Assembly: GCA_944381495.1 (NCBI GenBank)
Contig: CALWLJ010000021.1
Location: 1-61,646 of the forward strand
Reading direction: 5' to 3'
Source: an uncultured Mediterraneibacter sp.
GTDB taxonomy: Bacteria > Bacillota > Clostridia > Lachnospirales > Lachnospiraceae
Length of the DNA stretch: 61,646 nt
Both the position numbers and the translations under genes were made by a program. The notes beneath the pieces are model-generated. The model was given only the letters and a program-made list of their open reading frames with translations. It did no database searches and had not been told where the DNA came from. Each line of letters begins with the position of its first letter. Position 1 is the first letter of the stretch. Positions 26,953 to 36,000 of the stretch are shown here, one piece after another.

Positions 26953-27798
26953 ATGTTTCAGAGAAGAAGAGAGATGGAGGAGCTGTCTGAGGCTCTGGAA
27001 AGTCTGATTAACGGGAGCGATCCGGGGCTTGAGGGGCTGAACGACGATACGCTCCCATCCAAGGTGAAAAATCAGATCCAGCGCCTTGGTGACAAGATGC
27101 GCGGACAGGAGCAGGCTCTTCAAAAGGAACGGGAAGAGATCAGGGGGCTGATCGCAGATACGGCACATCAGCTTCGAACGCCCCTGGCAAATATGGAGAG
27201 CTATCTCACCCTTCTGCAAAATGGGGCAGGGGATGCGAAAGATCAGGAGTTCTGTATACAGGCGATCCAGGAATCGGAGGAGCGGATCCGATTCCTGACA
27301 GAAGGGTTCATCCGAATGGCACGGCTGGAGAACGGGATCATCCAGATCCGAAAAGTAACCGGAAAACTGCAGGAGACCATCCTGGCCTGTATCCTTCAGG
27401 TAAGAGCAGCGGCAGAGGAGAAGAATATTACAGTCCGCCTGGAAATGGATGAAGAGCTGGAAGTAAGCCACGATCCCCGCTGGCTGGGTGAGGCTGTGTA
27501 CAACCTGCTGGACAACAGTGTGAAATACTCTCCGGAGCAGAGTGAGATCGTCGTTACAGCGGAAAAGAATGAGATGTTTGTCCGGATCGAGGTGAGAGAT
27601 CAGGGAATCGGTATCGATGAGGGAGAGGAAAGTCTCGTATTCCGGAGATTCTACAGAGGAAATCGGGCGACGGGAAGCCAGGGATTCGGGCTGGGACTCT
27701 ATCTTGCCAGGGAGATCGTTATGCGCCATGGCGGATTTATGAAGCTGAAACGTCTGGAGCCGGGGCTGTCCGCCGGAATCTGGCTTCCGGAAATGTAA
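26953..27798 (+). CDS. histidine kinase core lacking any membrane segment (module 2)
   Basis: 281 aa. Contains a coiled helical start (residues 5-60), DHp with His72 (ADTAHQLRTPLANMESYL) and a full HATPase domain with N, G1 and G2 motifs (FGLGLYLAREIV). BceS-type kinases normally begin with two membrane helices; none is encoded here. Only 52 bp separate the regulator stop from this ATG, too short for the missing part. A short out-of-frame stretch just before it (MQELYRKYVSEKKR, plus frame at 26931) resembles a linker end, hinting at a deletion and a frameshift. It could work as a soluble kinase or be a broken gene. Confidence 0.75.
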   Translation: MFQRRREMEELSEALESLINGSDPGLEGLNDDTLPSKVKNQIQRLGDKMRGQEQALQKEREEIRGLIADTAHQLRTPLANMESYLTLLQNGAGDAKDQEFCIQAIQESEERIRFLTEGFIRMARLENGIIQIRKVTGKLQETILACILQVRAAAEEKNITVRLEMDEELEVSHDPRWLGEAVYNLLDNSVKYSPEQSEIVVTAEKNEMFVRIEVRDQGIGIDEGEESLVFRRFYRGNRATGSQGFGLGLYLAREIVMRHGGFMKLKRLEPGLSAGIWLPEM

Positions 27799-27826
27799 GT
27801 AGTTTGTAAGTATTCCCTGATATGCT
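27795..27826 (+). promoter_or_regulatory. module 2 promoter with GTAAG direct repeats
   Basis: GTAAG occurs at 27795-27799 and 27806-27810 (11-bp period; TGTAAGTA is the full repeat), then 5 bases, CCTGA and the -10 box TATGCT (27821-27826). The second GTAAG starts 15 bp before the -10. The arrangement, and the sequence CCTGATAT, is shared with the module-3 promoter at 39758-39789. The first repeat overlaps the kinase stop codon. Confidence 0.65.
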
Positions 27827-27913
27827 GATAACAAAAGGCAGAGGTTCATGGATTTCAGACAAGCAAAAGCTCCGTGACCTTGAAAGCTGTAAGATCAGAA
27901 CAGGGGGTACCAT

Positions 27914-28576
27914 ATGGAAGTATTGAGAACAGAAAACATCAGAAAGATCTATCAGACTCCGTCGGGCGAAGTGCGCGCTCTCGACGGAGTCTCTGTCTCT
28001 GTGGAGGAAGGCGAATTTGTAGCTGTCATCGGAAGCTCCGGCTCCGGGAAGACAACGCTGCTTCATATGCTGGGAGGCCTGGATGTGCCCACAGAGGGGG
28101 AAGTGATCGTCCGGGGAAAGCGGCTGTCCGGGATGAAGAGGGATGAGCGGACGGTATTTCGCAGGAGAAATATTGGATTTGTCTTTCAGAACTATAATCT
28201 GATCCCTGTCCTCAGTGTGAGGGAGAATATTACACTTCCGCTGAAGCTAGACGGGCTGGGGTTGGATTTTCCCTTTCTGGACAGGATCACCGATACACTG
28301 AAGCTGAGAGACAAACTGGACTGTCTCCCGGAAATGCTCTCGGGTGGACAACAGCAGCGGGCGGCTATTGCCAGGGCTCTGGCTGTGAAACCGGCGGTCA
28401 TCCTGGCCGATGAGCCTTCCGGCAGTCTGGATTCCAGGACAGGGCTGGAGGTGATCGGGCTGCTTAAGGCAAGCGCAGCTGCATTTCACCAGACTATTGT
28501 AGTCGTCACCCACAATGAAGAGATCGCCCAGATGGCGGACCGGATGATCCGCATCGAGGACGGAAAGGTAAGGTGA
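27914..28576 (+). CDS. ABC transporter ATP-binding protein, BceA type (module 2)
   Basis: 220 aa. Walker A SSGSGKTT near 40, Q loop in FVFQNYNL, signature [15 protein letters not shown] near 140, Walker [13 protein letters not shown] and the switch HNEE. This MacB/BceA-type ATPase partners with the 885-aa FtsX-like permease that follows with a four-base overlap. Such transporters remove or sequester bacitracin-like cell-wall antibiotics and signal to their kinase. The upstream site is weak (GGGGG before CATATG). Confidence 0.88.
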   Translation: MEVLRTENIRKIYQTPSGEVRALDGVSVSVEEGEFVAVIGSSGSGKTTLLHMLGGLDVPTEGEVIVRGKRLSGMKRDERTVFRRRNIGFVFQNYNLIPVLSVRENITLPLKLDGLGLDFPFLDRITDTLKLRDKLDCLPEMLSGGQQQRAAIARALAVKPAVILADEPSGSLDSRTGLEVIGLLKASAAAFHQTIVVVTHNEEIAQMADRMIRIEDGKVR

Positions 28577-28581
28577 CAGCG

Positions 28582-31239
28582 ATGAGGAATAATAACAGCG
28601 GAGTAATCCGGATGCTGGCGGATACCATGTACCGGGCAGACAAAAGAAGAAACCGCATCCTGACTGGTGCGGTGGCATTTACCGTCATGGCTCTATTCTG
28701 TGTGTTCAGCATCGCCGTGGGGAAGATATCCACGGACTGTCTGTTGTATATGCGCAGCGCCGGGACCGCTGCCTGTACGGTCCTGGAACGTCCGACGAAG
28801 GAACAGAAGGAACAGATATGTTCTCTTCCGTATATCCGGGCGGCGGGACTGTCTGTTGTCATAGGATATGCTGGGGAGTACTCCGGTCAGGTGCTGGATG
28901 AGACTGCCTGGAGTCAGATGCAGGCTCCGGCTTATTCTGATATCCAGGGGAGATATCCGGAGGCGGAGGATGAGATTATGCTTCCCATGAGAGCGCTGGA
29001 AAAAATAGGGATCACAGACCCGGATATTGATATGGAAATCCCTGTTGAAATGACTCTGATCGATGGTGAGCTGATCCGGGAAACCTTCCGGCTGTCCGGA
29101 TATTATACGGAATATGTGGATCCCGCGGCTTCTCTTCCGGAAGGGTATTTCTCCCAGAACTATTTGAGCAGTCTGCCTGAGCAGGTCCGGACCGCGGCAG
29201 AAGATAACGGAATGCTGCTGATCCGGCAGAATGACAGTATCCAGGAGGAAGAGATCGAAGCTATGCTGTACCGGGATGTGACAATGAGAGATGACAGCCA
29301 GCAGTTCACCGGAGGCAACCCTATGACCTGGCAGGCAGTCTACGAGCTTACCGGCGGAGTAGACTATGCGGTCCTGATTGGGCTGGTGATCCTGGCGGCG
29401 GCATGGCTGCTTCTCTATAATGTGATATACATTTCTCTAAACAGAGATATCCGCCAGTATGGGATGCTGATGACGTTAGGAACTACCGACAGACAGCTCA
29501 GGAGTATTGTTCTGAGACAGACAGCCGGGACGGTCTTCTATGGCTGTCTGACCGGCGCCGCGGCAGGTGTTGTTCTCACAGTTAGTGTGATCCCCAGACT
29601 TCTTTCCGGTATGTATCTGACAGGGATGGGAAGTGCTTCGGCAATGATCGCCTTCCGTCCCGTGCTGCTCCTCGGCGCGGTTGTATTTGGAGCAGCGGTT
29701 ACATTTCTCAGTGCCCTGTGTGCTTTGCGACGCGCCCTGCGGATGAATCCTGCAGAGGCGGTCAGATATACGGGGGTCAGGATGAAACGCCGGAGGAGAA
29801 AACAAGGTTTTGGAGATGTTAAAAAAGAAAAGTGTCTGCAGACCTGGCGGCAGCAGGCTGATCGAAAGCCGACTGGCCGGAAACAGACCGGCCGGGAGCG
29901 GCAGGAAAGCAACGGAAAAAGCAGGCCGGAGATTCCACGGATGGCGTGGAAAAATCTTTTTCGGTTCCGGAAACGGTTTTTCATTACAGTAGTATCAGTT
30001 GTACTGGGAATCACGTTGTCCCTCAGCGCGGTCATGATCTCGGCAGGAACTGACCGGAGAAACAAGATCATGCAGCAGGCTGCATTTAAAGTATCCTCTA
30101 ACATGAATGCCATGGCAGTGGAAGGGTATCCGGAAGACCGCACCTTTTTCCCGGCGGATATGGCGGAGCGGATCACAGCTCTTCAGGGAGTGACAGAGAG
30201 CAGAAGAGCAGAAGGAGGCTACGGCAGGATCTCTCTGAATCAGGATGCCCTCCGGGTGATAAAAGATGAAATGGGAGGCGCGGCAGGGAACAGGACTTTT
30301 GTCGTACAGGCCATGAGCGAGGAATGGCTTGATGAACTGGAGCGTTACGCCGGTGAGCATGAGATGAGGCAGTATATTGATGTGGAACAGGTCAGAGCCG
30401 GCGAAGGAGCGCTGATCCTGCATTATGGTGTTCTCTCCCAGATCCAGACGGAGAAAGGCAGGCAGGATGTGGGGAAGAAGCTGACACTTATGGATCTGGA
30501 TGGACAAGATCCCAGGGAAATGATCTTTTCCGGATATCTGGATCAGACGAAGAAGGACCTGCCGAAGTTTGTTACTACAGCCATGGGACCCGGTATTCTT
30601 TATTTCCTTGTCAGTGAAGAAGGGTTCCGGAAACTGGAGCTGACAGAACAGATCTTTGCGGTGGAATTGGAGGTAGAAGATGAGTATGAGCCCCGGATAC
30701 AGGCGGCTCTGACCCGTATGGTCTCGGATTACAACCGGGAACAGGATACCATGGTGCAGAACGGATATATCGAAGATGTGGAGGGGCTGTCGCTGACGTC
30801 ACGCTCTGACACACTTCGCGCAGAGCAGGACTCGATCCTTTCGGGAAGGCTGGTCATGGGCGCGCTCTGTCTGCTTCTGGTGATGATGGGCCTGGTCAAT
30901 TATATGAATGTGACAATGACCGGACTTGCTGTAAGAAGGAAAGAACTGGAGGTAATGGAATGCATCGGCATGACCGGAAGACAGATCCGGGGGATGCTGG
31001 TCTGTGAGGGAATGTTCTACAGTCTGATCATTGCTGCTCTGACAATAACTGTAGGGAGCGGGATAATACGGGGAACAGGAATCCTGATGAAGCAGCGGAT
31101 CCCTTATTTTGTATATCATTTTCCTGTGGCGGAGATGGCCCTTGTCCTGGGATGTGTGTTCCTGATATGCATAGCGGCGCCGATCCTCATGTATGGGAAG
31201 ATGGAGACATTAAAGAATAAACGGAATACCGGAAAATAA
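28582..31239 (+). CDS. ABC permease, BceB-type with two FtsX domains (module 2)
   Basis: 885 aa. An N-terminal TM, a large extracellular loop, an FtsX domain with three TMs (about residues 265-400), a cytoplasmic basic linker, TM5, a second large extracellular domain (about 480-730) and a C-terminal FtsX domain (about 745-880). The C-terminal block LLVMMGLVNYMNVTMTGL through KMETLK is complete, which makes it the reference for the truncated copy in module 3. A GTG at 28573 overlaps the ATPase end; the ATG at 28582 has better spacing. The two halves resemble each other, as in ten-TM BceB permeases. Confidence 0.87.
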   Translation: MRNNNSGVIRMLADTMYRADKRRNRILTGAVAFTVMALFCVFSIAVGKISTDCLLYMRSAGTAACTVLERPTKEQKEQICSLPYIRAAGLSVVIGYAGEYSGQVLDETAWSQMQAPAYSDIQGRYPEAEDEIMLPMRALEKIGITDPDIDMEIPVEMTLIDGELIRETFRLSGYYTEYVDPAASLPEGYFSQNYLSSLPEQVRTAAEDNGMLLIRQNDSIQEEEIEAMLYRDVTMRDDSQQFTGGNPMTWQAVYELTGGVDYAVLIGLVILAAAWLLLYNVIYISLNRDIRQYGMLMTLGTTDRQLRSIVLRQTAGTVFYGCLTGAAAGVVLTVSVIPRLLSGMYLTGMGSASAMIAFRPVLLLGAVVFGAAVTFLSALCALRRALRMNPAEAVRYTGVRMKRRRRKQGFGDVKKEKCLQTWRQQADRKPTGRKQTGRERQESNGKSRPEIPRMAWKNLFRFRKRFFITVVSVVLGITLSLSAVMISAGTDRRNKIMQQAAFKVSSNMNAMAVEGYPEDRTFFPADMAERITALQGVTESRRAEGGYGRISLNQDALRVIKDEMGGAAGNRTFVVQAMSEEWLDELERYAGEHEMRQYIDVEQVRAGEGALILHYGVLSQIQTEKGRQDVGKKLTLMDLDGQDPREMIFSGYLDQTKKDLPKFVTTAMGPGILYFLVSEEGFRKLELTEQIFAVELEVEDEYEPRIQAALTRMVSDYNREQDTMVQNGYIEDVEGLSLTSRSDTLRAEQDSILSGRLVMGALCLLLVMMGLVNYMNVTMTGLAVRRKELEVMECIGMTGRQIRGMLVCEGMFYSLIIAALTITVGSGIIRGTGILMKQRIPYFVYHFPVAEMALVLGCVFLICIAAPILMYGKMETLKNKRNTGK

Positions 31240-31251
31240 ACGGACGAAAGA

Positions 31252-31290
31252 GGAGCTGTCCTGCCAAAGAATAAATGGCGGGGCAGCTCC
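31252..31290 (+). terminator. hairpin after the module 2 permease
   Basis: GGAGCTGTCCTGCC pairs with GGCGGGGCAGCTCC (two G-U pairs) around an 11-base loop. There is no T run, so it may stall transcription or protect the mRNA end. Confidence 0.6.
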
Positions 31291-31460
31291 ATTGCTGTGA
31301 CAACAGTTGCAGCGTCTGCCTTGATTTTGCATGAACAGTTGATTTTATTAGCGGGAACAGGAATCGTTTCAAATTAATAAAACAGAAACGTTTTTTAAAC
31401 AAAATTAAAAAAAACAAATATTAAAGTATGTTTACGTCAAAGGGAAAGGAGGTAACAATT

Positions 31461-31715
31461 ATGGCAAAATCTAAACTTGTAAAAGCAAATGAAAAAATTG
31501 CAGAGAAGGTTGTCGGAGGTTATAAAAAGATAGAAGACACAGTTGTCGGCAGCTATAAAAAAATCGAAGAAGGCGCTGTCAGTGGCTTTACAAAAATATC
31601 CGATTCTTTTGTCGATGAATTCCTGACAAAGGACGGGGAAACTGTAGAGGAAGCAAAGGCAAGGCTGGCGGAAGAACAGAGAGCTAGAGAAGCAGCCAGA
31701 ACAAAAATGAAATAA
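31461..31715 (+). CDS. small amphipathic protein with 11-residue repeats, function unknown
   Basis: 84 aa. From residue 12 to about 55 the sequence repeats every 11 residues: VVGGYKKIEDT, VVGSYKKIEEG, AVSGFTKISDS, then a fourth weaker unit. Eleven-residue periodicity gives amphipathic helices or right-handed coiled coils as in apolipoproteins and LEA proteins, and suits a lipid-surface or stress role. The C-terminus is charged. It has an AAAGGAGG site 9 bp before the ATG and a 27-bp gap to the membrane protein that follows. I do not recognise a named family. Confidence 0.68.
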   Translation: MAKSKLVKANEKIAEKVVGGYKKIEDTVVGSYKKIEEGAVSGFTKISDSFVDEFLTKDGETVEEAKARLAEEQRAREAARTKMK

Positions 31716-31742
31716 GAGGAAAAAGAAGGAGAGATAATCATC

Positions 31743-32111
31743 ATGAAGAAGAGTAATTTTGTGGCAATGATCTTAGGGACGATCGGAGCGATCCTGTTTG
31801 CGCTTGGAATGTGTATGGCGCTGATCCCGGAATGGAATGCTTTTAACCAGGGAATCGTGCTGGGGGTGATCGGTGCGGTGGTGCTGCTGATCATGGTTCT
31901 TGTATGGAGAAAGATGGAGAATAAGAGTCCGATCAAACTGTCTGGAAAAATGATAGGAACTGTCCTGCTGGGAATCATCGGAGCACTTGTTCTTGGAGTT
32001 GGAATGTGTCTGACAATGGTATGGAGCAATATGATTATCGGAATCATAGTTGGAATTGTGGGTATTATGTTGCTGCTGTGTCTGATCCCACTGACAAAGG
32101 GACTGAAATAA
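31743..32111 (+). CDS. four-TM membrane protein, function unknown
   Basis: 122 aa. Hydrophobic segments near 6-27, 35-57, 72-93 and 96-117, in two pairs separated by a short charged loop (RKMENKSPIKLSG). The two halves look like one another (GTIGAILFALGMCMAL with GIIGALVLGVGMCLTM), so the protein is probably an internal duplication. It follows the 11-residue-repeat gene with an AAGGAGAG site and is likely co-transcribed with it. Confidence 0.7.
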   Translation: MKKSNFVAMILGTIGAILFALGMCMALIPEWNAFNQGIVLGVIGAVVLLIMVLVWRKMENKSPIKLSGKMIGTVLLGIIGALVLGVGMCLTMVWSNMIIGIIVGIVGIMLLLCLIPLTKGLK

Positions 32112-32219
32112 ATCTCAGATGTGGAACTTGTGACAACAGAAGTGAGAAACTGGGACTATAATTGAATCGTTGAATTTGAAAAAGCATGGTTCGGGAAGGA
32201 ATCATGCTTTTTTAGATGA

Positions 32220-32450
32220 CAGACAGTGGCAAGTATCTTTGTGCAGCAGATTGAAAAGCCTGTAAAGGCCCTGATATTGTCTTTGTCGAGACAAATTGTT
32301 TTTCTGATTCCGCTGGCTATGCTGCTTCCCATGATTTTAGGAGTAGATGGAGTACTTTGGGCCGGGCCGGCGGCAGATGCATTGGCATTTATATTGGCGG
32401 CAATCATTATTATATATGAGATGAAGCTGCTGAAGGCAAAGGAGGCGTAA
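32220..32450 (+). pseudogene. C-terminal fragment of a MATE-family efflux protein
   Basis: Only the last 75 residues or so of a MATE transporter remain: FVQQIEKPVKALILSLSRQIVFLIPLAMLLP and LGVDGVLWAGPAADALAF are typical C-terminal MATE blocks. A TGA at 32217 ends the frame upstream and no start with a good site is nearby. The rest of the gene (more than 350 residues) is missing. Confidence 0.75.
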
Positions 32451-32453
32451 GCT

Positions 32454-32860
32454 GTGAAAAAGATAATTACAATAAAGGATCGGAGAACAGTCCGCTGGAA
32501 CAGCCTGTGGCTATAAGAATTGAACAGGCATATTTTTCAACAATAACAAGCCTGGCGGAAAAAGGGCCGTGTATCATTGTAGGCAGATGTGCTGACTATA
32601 TGTTAAAAGAGAATGAAAACCGGATTTCCTTTTTTATTACGGCTGATGAAAAGAAAAAGATTGCAAGAATTAAGAAAAAATATGGTGTTACAGAAACTGA
32701 GGCCGTAAAGATGATCAACAAAAATGACAGAAATCGAAGTAACTATTATAAAAGTATAACTGGTAAGACGTGGGGAATGGCCGAAAATTATGATTTTTGT
32801 ATCTGCAGCTCTTATTACGGTATAGATTCAACAGTGGAAATTATAACTAAGCTTATTTAG
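32454..32860 (+). pseudogene. cytidylate kinase-like protein, internally deleted and frameshifted
   Basis: A GTG with a good AAAGGAGG site starts the frame with the typical N-terminus KKIITI, but the frame then stops after about 20 residues. In another frame from about 32501 the C-terminal part continues (EQAYFSTITSLAEKGPCIIVGRCADYML ... ), as in the cytidylate kinase-like family (PF13189). Around 60-70 codons, including the P-loop, are missing at the joint. The remaining 117-aa frame (32507-32860) may still be translated. Confidence 0.72.
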
Positions 32861-33035
32861 TAGTCAGGAAAAGGGGAGGACGGAACAATTGGCATATCCA
32901 CCATAAAGGCAGACGGCTGACAGCTGGTTTGCACACCTTGCAGTGGAGATTCCGGCGGAAGGATGTTCAGCAGAGTGGCTGCAAGCTGTATCTGATGTGG
33001 AATACGACAAACTTGGCAGATAAGATAAAAGGTCT
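32861..33035 (+). pseudogene. unidentified coding remnant
   Basis: A protein-like stretch in one frame ends at TAA 33021-33023: HLAVEIPAEGCSAEWLQ followed by AVSDVEYDKLGR. It has no start or upstream continuation. I cannot assign a family. It lies between two other broken genes. Confidence 0.35.
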
Positions 33036-33063
33036 GGAGAGAACGTGACGGTTCTCTCCTTTT
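33036..33063 (+). terminator. intrinsic terminator
   Basis: GGAGAGAAC pairs perfectly with GTTCTCTCC around six bases, followed by TTTTAG. It isolates the remnants from the oxidoreductase gene. Confidence 0.8.
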
Positions 33064-33106
33064 AGCATTTCCGGCGATTGTATAAATCATATTTATTTTG
33101 ATTTCG

Positions 33107-33153
33107 GATAAGTAAAACGAATGATAATGATTCGAAATCGGAATTGTTGATTT
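33107..33153 (+). promoter_or_regulatory. aldo/keto reductase promoter region: LysR-type half box, Fur-like box, shared 13-mer
   Basis: GATAAGT (33107-33113) begins a degraded LysR-type box ATAAGT-AAA-ACGAAT. CGAAT-N7-ATTCG (33118-33134, core GATAATGAT) resembles a Fur box. GAATTGTTGATTT (33141-33153) matches GAATTGCTGATTT before the flavodoxin gene, with the same 34-base distance from GATAAGT. Confidence 0.5.
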
Positions 33154-33215
33154 CTGACAGTGATGTAAAATATAAGATAGTAAAACAAACAGAAAGAGCA
33201 GAAAGGATGAGAAAA

Positions 33216-34361
33216 ATGGAAAAATATCAGTTTGGTTACGGATGTATGAGACTGCCTGTTACAAATGCGGATGATCCGGCGTCTTTCGACTACCCGTTGA
33301 TCGAGAAACTTTTTGATACATACATGGATCAGGGATTTACTTATTTTGACGCGGCATACACTTATCACGGATATCACTGTGAGGAGGCGGTCAAAAAAGC
33401 CCTGGTGGAGCGCCATCCGAGAGACAGCTTTGAGCTTGCTACAAAACTTCCGCTGCGTGACTTTAAAGATGCGGAAGACATGGAGCGCATCTTCAATGAA
33501 CAGCTGGAGCACTGCGGGGTGGACTATTTCGATTATTATCTGCTCCACAACATGGGTACTAATGTCTATGATAAATGTCAGAAATATGATGCCTTTGGCT
33601 TTGCCGCAAAGAAAAAAGAGGAAGGGAAAATAAAATATCTGGGAATGTCTTTCCACGATATGCCGGAGCTTCTGGATGAGATCCTTGGAAAATATGGAGA
33701 TATTTTTGATTTTATACAGCTCCAGATCAACTATGTGGACTGGGAGCAGCCAAATGTACAGTCCCGCCGTTGTCTCGAAATAGCGAATAAATACAAAAAG
33801 CCGGTATTTGTCATGGAACCGTGCAAGGGCGGTACGCTGGTAAATCTTCCGGATGAGGCGCTGAAACTGATGAAGGATTACAATCCTGACGCTTCTGCAG
33901 CTTCCTGGGCCTTCCGGTTTGCGGCGAGCCAGGAAGGCGTCGTGCGTGTTCTGTCCGGTATGAATTCCATGGAACAGGTGATGGACAACACGGCTACATT
34001 TAAAGATTTTAAACCGATTACGGAGGAAGAACTGGCGATCATCGATCAGGTGAGAAAGATTATTGAAAAGAATACGCCGATTCCCTGTACCGCATGTTCC
34101 TACTGTACACACGGATGCCCGAAACAGATTGCAATCCCGCAGTATTTTGCACTTTATAACAGCATTTCCAGAACGACAGGAAGCTTCTCCAGTCAGGCGG
34201 TCTATTACAACAATATCAGTCTGAAACATGGAAAAGCAAGCGACTGCATCGGATGTAAACAATGCGAGAAAGCCTGTCCGCAGCATCTTCCGATCACGGA
34301 TTATCTGAAAGATGTGGCGGAGAAATTCGAGGCCGGCAGCAGTTTCCCGACGAAGAAATAA
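33216..34361 (+). CDS. aldo/keto reductase with C-terminal 4Fe-4S ferredoxin domain
   Basis: 381 aa. The N-terminal 280 residues form an aldo/keto reductase barrel (catalytic Tyr in FDAAYTYHG, Asp in FDAAYT, Lys in ELATKLP). The last 100 carry two clusters of Cys: CTACSYCTHGCPK near 293-305 and CIGCKQCEKACP near 340-352, enough for one or two 4Fe-4S clusters. Such fusions are common in anaerobes and pass electrons between ferredoxin and carbonyl substrates; the substrate is unknown. The ATG at 33216 has AAAGG 10 bp upstream. Confidence 0.9.
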   Translation: MEKYQFGYGCMRLPVTNADDPASFDYPLIEKLFDTYMDQGFTYFDAAYTYHGYHCEEAVKKALVERHPRDSFELATKLPLRDFKDAEDMERIFNEQLEHCGVDYFDYYLLHNMGTNVYDKCQKYDAFGFAAKKKEEGKIKYLGMSFHDMPELLDEILGKYGDIFDFIQLQINYVDWEQPNVQSRRCLEIANKYKKPVFVMEPCKGGTLVNLPDEALKLMKDYNPDASAASWAFRFAASQEGVVRVLSGMNSMEQVMDNTATFKDFKPITEEELAIIDQVRKIIEKNTPIPCTACSYCTHGCPKQIAIPQYFALYNSISRTTGSFSSQAVYYNNISLKHGKASDCIGCKQCEKACPQHLPITDYLKDVAEKFEAGSSFPTKK

Positions 34362-34413
34362 ACAGGGACTGCTTACGTACTGAATTATAATGATAGAAAG
34401 GCGGATACAAGCA

Positions 34414-34720
34414 ATGGAAAAGGCTAAAGTATATTTTACAAAAGAGATCACGCCGGAAAGCCTGATAAAAATCTACAATGCCCTTGGAACAGAGGTGAAA
34501 GGAAGGATATCCATACCGCGGGAGTGACCACAGAGTCTGCGGAACTGTTCAACTTGCAGTGGACCAGGCGTGCTATGACGCAGTAGTGAATTCACCTGAT
34601 TCGGGAAAGAAAGCGCTGATCGAGCGTATGGATTCCCGACATGGCATCCATACAGTAGAGGCGGCGGCACAGCACGGACTGGGAAACCGGGAGTATGAGA
34701 TCGTCTCTCTGGATGAATAA
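34414..34720 (+). pseudogene. DUF362-type iron-sulfur protein, internally deleted
   Basis: The N-terminus (MEKAKVYFTKEITPESLIKI) is typical of the DUF362 family, with a start site GAAAGGCGG. The frame stops after about 37 residues. In another frame the typical C-terminus reappears (VDQACYDAVVNSPDSGKK, RMDSRHGIHTVEAA, ending REYEIVSLDE). Most of the gene, including its Cys clusters, is missing. Confidence 0.7.
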
Positions 34721-34746
34721 GAATGATACATTCAAAACAGTGATTT

Positions 34747-34776
34747 AAAGGGTGGGTCTTTACGGCCTGCCCTTTT
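34747..34776 (+). terminator. intrinsic terminator
   Basis: AAAGGGTGGGT pairs with GCCTGCCCTTT (three G-U pairs) around seven bases, followed by TTGCTCTTTTG. Confidence 0.65.
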
Positions 34777-34831
34777 GCTCTTTTGCTGTCTATGACAATA
34801 GACAACCCACAATACATGTGTCTGTTTTTCA

Positions 34832-34878
34832 GATAAGTTTTACTTATAAACTTGATAGGAAAACAGAATTGCTGATTT
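34832..34878 (+). promoter_or_regulatory. flavodoxin promoter region: LysR-type palindrome and shared 13-mer
   Basis: ATAAGT-TTT-ACTTAT (34833-34847) is a perfect 15-bp palindrome of the LysR T-N11-A type. GAATTGCTGATTT follows at 34866-34878, exactly 34 bases after the G of GATAAGT, matching the layout before the 33216 reductase. A LysR gene fragment lies 900 bp downstream. Confidence 0.55.
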
Positions 34879-34928
34879 TGTGAAATTATTTAAAATATTA
34901 ATCAGAAAGAAAAAAGGAGGAAGTTACA

Positions 34929-35751
<823 letters not shown>

Positions 35752-35782
35752 AAAAACGGGCATATGAAAGGCTGGTGGTTCT

Positions 35783-35853
35783 TTGCTTTTACGACAGATA
35801 AAATATTTTGTGGCAGTTGTAGAATGTAACAGCTTTACGGAAACCGCAGAGTA
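35783..35853 (+). pseudogene. N-terminal fragment of a LysR-family regulator
   Basis: TTG starts MLLRQIKYFVAVVECNSFTE and then stops at TAA 35851-35853 after 23 codons. This is the start of a LysR helix-turn-helix domain. Nothing LysR-like follows. It may be what is left of the regulator for the ATAAGT-N3-ACTTAT box upstream. Confidence 0.6.
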
Positions 35854-35954
35854 ATGCAGAGCCGCCATCAAAAGACTGCCTATTATGCAGAATGGATTTC
35901 CTGATCGATGGCGGTGCTACGGCATCTTATTTCTATGGACCGCTGAGAATAGGC

Positions 35955-36000
35955 AAACTGGCTTCTGTCAAATGGATTGTCTGACAGGAGCCAGTTTTTT
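35955..36000 (+). terminator. bidirectional terminator
   Basis: AAACTGGCTTCTGTCA pairs with TGACAGGAGCCAGTTT (one G-T) around 11 bases, followed by TTT. It lies at the convergence with the acetyltransferase gene. Confidence 0.82.

Noticed and set aside
26860-27849. 329-codon frame on the minus strand
   Set aside because: It is antisense to the module 2 kinase, whose domains are clear on the plus strand.
33093-34451. 452-codon frame on the minus strand
   Set aside because: It is antisense to the ferredoxin-type aldo/keto reductase; the product has no domain pattern.
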